15,943 bases of DNA from Streptosporangiaceae bacterium (GTDB lineage Bacteria > Actinomycetota > Actinomycetes > Streptosporangiales > Streptosporangiaceae), in contig JASHQP010000119.1 in the NCBI GenBank assembly GCA_030039095.1, positions 1 to 15,943 of the forward strand. Reading direction: 5' to 3'. Under the pieces are notes generated by a model. The model had not been told where the DNA came from. It saw nothing but the letters and a program-made list of their open reading frames with translations, and did not search any database. The translations under genes were made by a program, and so were the position numbers. Of this stretch, positions 14,046 through 15,943 are shown one piece after another (position 1 is the stretch's first letter; each line of letters begins with the position of its first letter).

Positions 14046-14074
14046 ACGTTAGCCGGTGGTTCACCCACTGTCGC
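14046..14074 (-). promoter_or_regulatory. Promoter of the zinc-ribbon/RNase H operon
   Basis: Minus strand: GCGACA (14069-14074), a 17-base spacer, and TAACGT (14046-14051). Start of transcription falls at or within two bases of the GTG at 14037, suggesting a leaderless mRNA. Confidence 0.55.
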
Positions 14075-14101
14075 ACGCAGCAGGCCCGTTGCGGGCATGC
14101 G

Positions 14102-14881
14102 TCAGGCTCCGGTGAGCGCGATGACCACGACAGGCGGCGTTGTCGGCCGCGGTGACCCCCCGGTGGGCTCCACCGTCACCCCCACCCTGTCACCGGCCGA
14201 GAGACCGGACACCACCATCGGGCCGGCCATCTTCCCGTTCCCGGACACGCTGATCATTCCGGCCGGCTTGCTGCCGGCCGGTCCCATCAGCCACAGCTCG
14301 TAGCTCTCCGATGACGGCAGCACCCGCAGGTCCGCGGCGGTGAACACGAGCGCGCGCTCGCGGTGGGACATGACCACGGTCGCTGTTCCCCCCGTGGTCA
14401 CCGGGGCGGTCATCATCGTGGCGTCCGGGGCGCCCAGCACCATCGCGACCGCGTGGTCGTGACCCTGGTCCTGATCAAGCCTGCTGTGCATGCCGTACGC
14501 GGAGATCCCGGCGACCACGGCCGCCACGGCCAGCACGCAGGCCACGGCGCCGGCCAGCATCACACCCAGCCGGGGCCGCCAGCCACGCAGGTCACGTCCC
14601 TGCCACCGCAGCACGTGCCACGGCGCCGGCGGCGCCGCGGTGGCGGGCGGGAGCTGCCTGGTCTGCCCGGCGGCGCGCAGCACCGCCTCCCGGAACCCGC
14701 CGGGCGGCTGCACGCCGGTGGCCGACGCGAGCGCGGCCGTGGCCTCCCTGAGCCCGCGCACCTCGAGCCGGCACGGTTCACAGCCCGCCAGGTGGCGCTC
14801 GAACGCATCCCGGTCGGCCGCCGGCACGGCGTCCATTGCGTACGCACCGGCCAGCGTGTGCGGGTCGCTTCGGCGCCTCAC
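14102..14881 (-). CDS. Anti-sigma-K-type factor (RskA family) with a zinc-binding ZAS domain
   Basis: 259 aa. The N-terminal domain (residues about 5-75) has HLAGCEPC (His30, Cys34, Cys37), the zinc-binding HxxxCxxC signature of anti-sigma factors. One membrane helix (about 105-128, LGVMLAGAVACVLAVAAVVA) separates it from an external RskA domain (about 140-259): His/Met-rich HDHAVAMVLGAPDATMM, SHRERALVFTAADL, SYELWLMGPAGSKPAGM. The protein holds the sigma factor at the membrane until a signal, usually redox or proteolysis, releases it. It lies 22 bases after the sigma gene with no promoter of its own visible. The GTG start has no clear ribosome site. Confidence 0.93.
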   Translation of the reverse strand: MRRRSDPHTLAGAYAMDAVPAADRDAFERHLAGCEPCRLEVRGLREATAALASATGVQPPGGFREAVLRAAGQTRQLPPATAAPPAPWHVLRWQGRDLRGWRPRLGVMLAGAVACVLAVAAVVAGISAYGMHSRLDQDQGHDHAVAMVLGAPDATMMTAPVTTGGTATVVMSHRERALVFTAADLRVLPSSESYELWLMGPAGSKPAGMISVSGNGKMAGPMVVSGLSAGDRVGVTVEPTGGSPRPTTPPVVVIALTGA

Positions 14882-14903
14882 CGGGCGCCCCCGCTCGCCT
14901 CGG

Positions 14904-15539
14904 TCACCCGTCCACCCCCAGGCAGTCGCGCAGCCTGATCAGCCCGTCGCGCATCCGGGTCTTCACCGTGCCCACCGCGACGCCGAGCAGCCCGGCCACC
15001 TGGCGGTAGGTGTACCCGCCGTAGTAGGCGAGCGTCACCGACTCGCGCTGCAGCTCGGTAAGGGAGCCCAGGCAGCGCCGGACCCGCTCCCGGTCCAGCC
15101 GCGCCTCGACGGCCTCGGTCACCTCGTCGTAGGCGACGTCCGCCGATGCGGCGCGCTGCTCCCGCTCGGCGGCCTTCTGCTCGGAGCGCACCCGGTCCAC
15201 CGCCCGGCGGTGGGCCAGCGTCATCACCCAGGCGGCCCCGCTGCCGAGCTGCGGGTCGAACCGGGAGGCCGACCGCCAGACGTCCAGCAGCACTTCCTGG
15301 GCCACCTCCTCGGACTGGGCCGGGTCACGGACCACCGACAGCGCGATGCCGAGCACCTGGCCAGCCGTGCGGTCGTAGACCGCGGCGTACGCGTCGGGGT
15401 CGCCTCGCGCCACCAGGACCAGCAGGTCGCCGAGCTCGTCGGGCCGCTGCGGGAAGCCGGCGCGCCCGGCGGCATCGCCGGGCGTGAACCCACCTGGACC
15501 GCCCCGCGGCCTGTGCTGGCCTCCCGTCACACTCCCCAC
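14904..15539 (-). CDS. sigK: ECF sigma factor, SigK-like (ECF19 type)
   Basis: 211 aa. Residues 1-33 are a Gly/Arg-rich extension. Sigma-2 covers about 37-118: DLLVLVARGDPDAYAAVYDR, RDPAQSEEVAQEVLLDVWRSA and WVMTLAHRRAVDRVRS. Sigma-4 covers about 150-206 with helix-turn-helix TYRQVAGLLGVAVGTVKTR. Partner and region pattern fit SigK: an RskA-type anti-sigma factor follows directly. The GTG at 15539 is supported by a SigK-like promoter ending seven bases before it, giving a leaderless mRNA; a GTG at 15530 is an alternative. The gene is probably autoregulated. The symbol rests on the partner gene and promoter resemblance, and other ECF groups would look similar by eye. Confidence 0.85.
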   Translation of the reverse strand: MGSVTGGQHRPRGGPGGFTPGDAAGRAGFPQRPDELGDLLVLVARGDPDAYAAVYDRTAGQVLGIALSVVRDPAQSEEVAQEVLLDVWRSASRFDPQLGSGAAWVMTLAHRRAVDRVRSEQKAAEREQRAASADVAYDEVTEAVEARLDRERVRRCLGSLTELQRESVTLAYYGGYTYRQVAGLLGVAVGTVKTRMRDGLIRLRDCLGVDG

Positions 15540-15546
15540 GTCCTAG

Positions 15547-15574
15547 ATTCGTAGCCGACCGGCGGCCGGCTTGG
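15547..15574 (-). promoter_or_regulatory. SigK-like promoter of the sigma/anti-sigma operon
   Basis: Minus strand: CCAAGC (15569-15574), a 16-base spacer and ACGAAT (15547-15552). From memory, the mycobacterial SigK consensus is CCATCC-N16/17-CCGAAT. This gives 4 of 6 and 5 of 6 matches. Exactly seven bases separate the -10 from the GTG at 15539. Confidence 0.6.
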
Positions 15575-15590
15575 ATTCCTGGCGCAAGAC

Positions 15591-15618
15591 CAATCCAGCC
15601 CGGTGCTGCGCCGCGAAT
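15591..15618 (+). promoter_or_regulatory. SigK-like promoter of the divergent membrane gene
   Basis: Plus strand: CAATCC (15591-15596), a 16-base spacer and GCGAAT (15613-15618), 5 of 6 matches in each box to the recalled SigK consensus. Exactly seven bases lie before the GTG at 15626, as on the other strand. Confidence 0.65.
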
Positions 15619-15625
15619 AAATAGT

Positions 15626-15943
15626 GTGACTTCCCATATGGACATCGCGCGAGTAGGGCGGGGCATGATCGCGGGGCTGCTGGCCGCCGCGGTCGCTCTC
15701 GGCATCGGCCAGCTCGTCGCCGGGTTCGTGGCGCCGGACGCCTCACCGGTGGTCGCCGTCGGCGAGTCCTCGATCGGCCTCACCCCGCCCCCGGTCAAGA
15801 ACTTCGCGATCTCCGCTTTTGGCTCCCACGACAAGGTTGTCCTGGTCAGCGGCATCCTGGCGGTGCTGGCGATCTTCGCAGCGGTCATCGGTGCGCTGGC
15901 CATGCGCAGGCTCGCCTACGGCATGGCCGGCCTGGCGGTGTTC
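15626..15943 (+). CDS. Membrane protein resembling the N-terminus of a molybdopterin oxidoreductase (3' end outside window)
   Basis: 106 codons are present; the gene continues past base 15943. Residues about 14-36 (MIAGLLAAAVALGIGQLVAG) and 71-93 (VVLVSGILAVLAIFAAVIGA) are membrane helices. Between them lies PVVAVGESSIGLTPPPVKNFAISAFGSHDK, a segment I associate with actinobacterial membrane sulfite-oxidase-like molybdopterin oxidoreductases. The cofactor domain would lie beyond the window, so the family call is moderate. The GTG at 15626 is chosen over ATG 15638 because a SigK-like -10 ends seven bases upstream and no ribosome site serves the ATG; both are in frame. It is divergent from the sigma/anti-sigma operon and probably controlled by it. 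Confidence 0.7.
   Translation, partial: MTSHMDIARVGRGMIAGLLAAAVALGIGQLVAGFVAPDASPVVAVGESSIGLTPPPVKNFAISAFGSHDKVVLVSGILAVLAIFAAVIGALAMRRLAYGMAGLAVF

Noticed and set aside
14490..15554. 354-codon plus-strand frame over the sigma/anti-sigma genes
   Set aside because: It is Arg/Pro/His-rich with no domain, opposite two clear regulatory proteins, and it crosses the divergent promoters.
1..15943. CRISPR arrays, tRNAs, insertion sequences or attachment sites
   Set aside because: None was seen. The direct repeats found are all in-frame coding repeats without spacers, and no transposase, integrase or target-site duplication pattern appears.

Overview
The window is very GC-rich, almost fully coding, and uses many GTG and TTG starts. 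It carries a mycothiol-dependent-type enzyme, an RNase H/acid phosphatase fusion, a PknB-type receptor kinase, a histone-H1-like protein and an ECF sigma/RskA-type anti-sigma pair. Together these indicate a chromosomal segment of a high-GC actinomycete; family or genus cannot be fixed by eye. Nothing marks it as a mobile region: no transposase, integrase, tRNA or CRISPR array was seen.

Layout, left to right. (1) 1-2006: the end of a long disordered Pro/Tyr/Gly-rich protein, then a 105-codon unknown ORF (start probably at 1668) behind a good promoter, closed by an 11-bp hairpin shared with the next, convergent gene. (2) 2019-2885 (-): an H1-like Lys/Ala/Thr/Ser protein with a regular seven-residue repeat. 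(3) 3345-5736: an FHA-like/winged-helix protein (+) converging on, and overlapping tail-to-tail by 86 bp, a transmembrane Ser/Thr kinase (-); the two are a plausible signalling pair. (4) 6110-7024: an Ala/Glu-rich coiled-coil protein with a His-rich repeat. (5) 7155-7664: a GNAT acetyltransferase.

(6) 7676-9203: a clear three-gene operon. It has a near-consensus sigma70 promoter whose -10 lies inside a palindromic operator, followed by a DinB/maleylpyruvate-isomerase-like protein, an ArsR repressor and an SRPBCC protein. The obvious model is an autorepressed operon. (7) 9231-11774: two different APH-family phosphotransferases flanking a small one-helix membrane protein and a small lipoprotein, both on the minus strand. 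(8) 11775-12188 (-): RNase P RNA (rnpB), recognised from its P1 helix and universal conserved blocks. It abuts the RNase H/phosphatase fusion gene, which is translationally coupled to a C4 zinc-ribbon coiled-coil protein.

(9) 14102-15943: anti-sigma factor and SigK-like ECF sigma factor on the minus strand, diverging from the start of a membrane protein that resembles the N-terminus of actinobacterial membrane molybdopterin oxidoreductases and runs off the window. The 86-bp divergent gap carries two back-to-back elements resembling the SigK consensus. Both have a 16-nt spacer, and both have exactly 7 nt between the -10 and a GTG codon, so both transcripts would be leaderless. This symmetric autoregulatory and output promoter pair is the most striking unannotated signal in the window.
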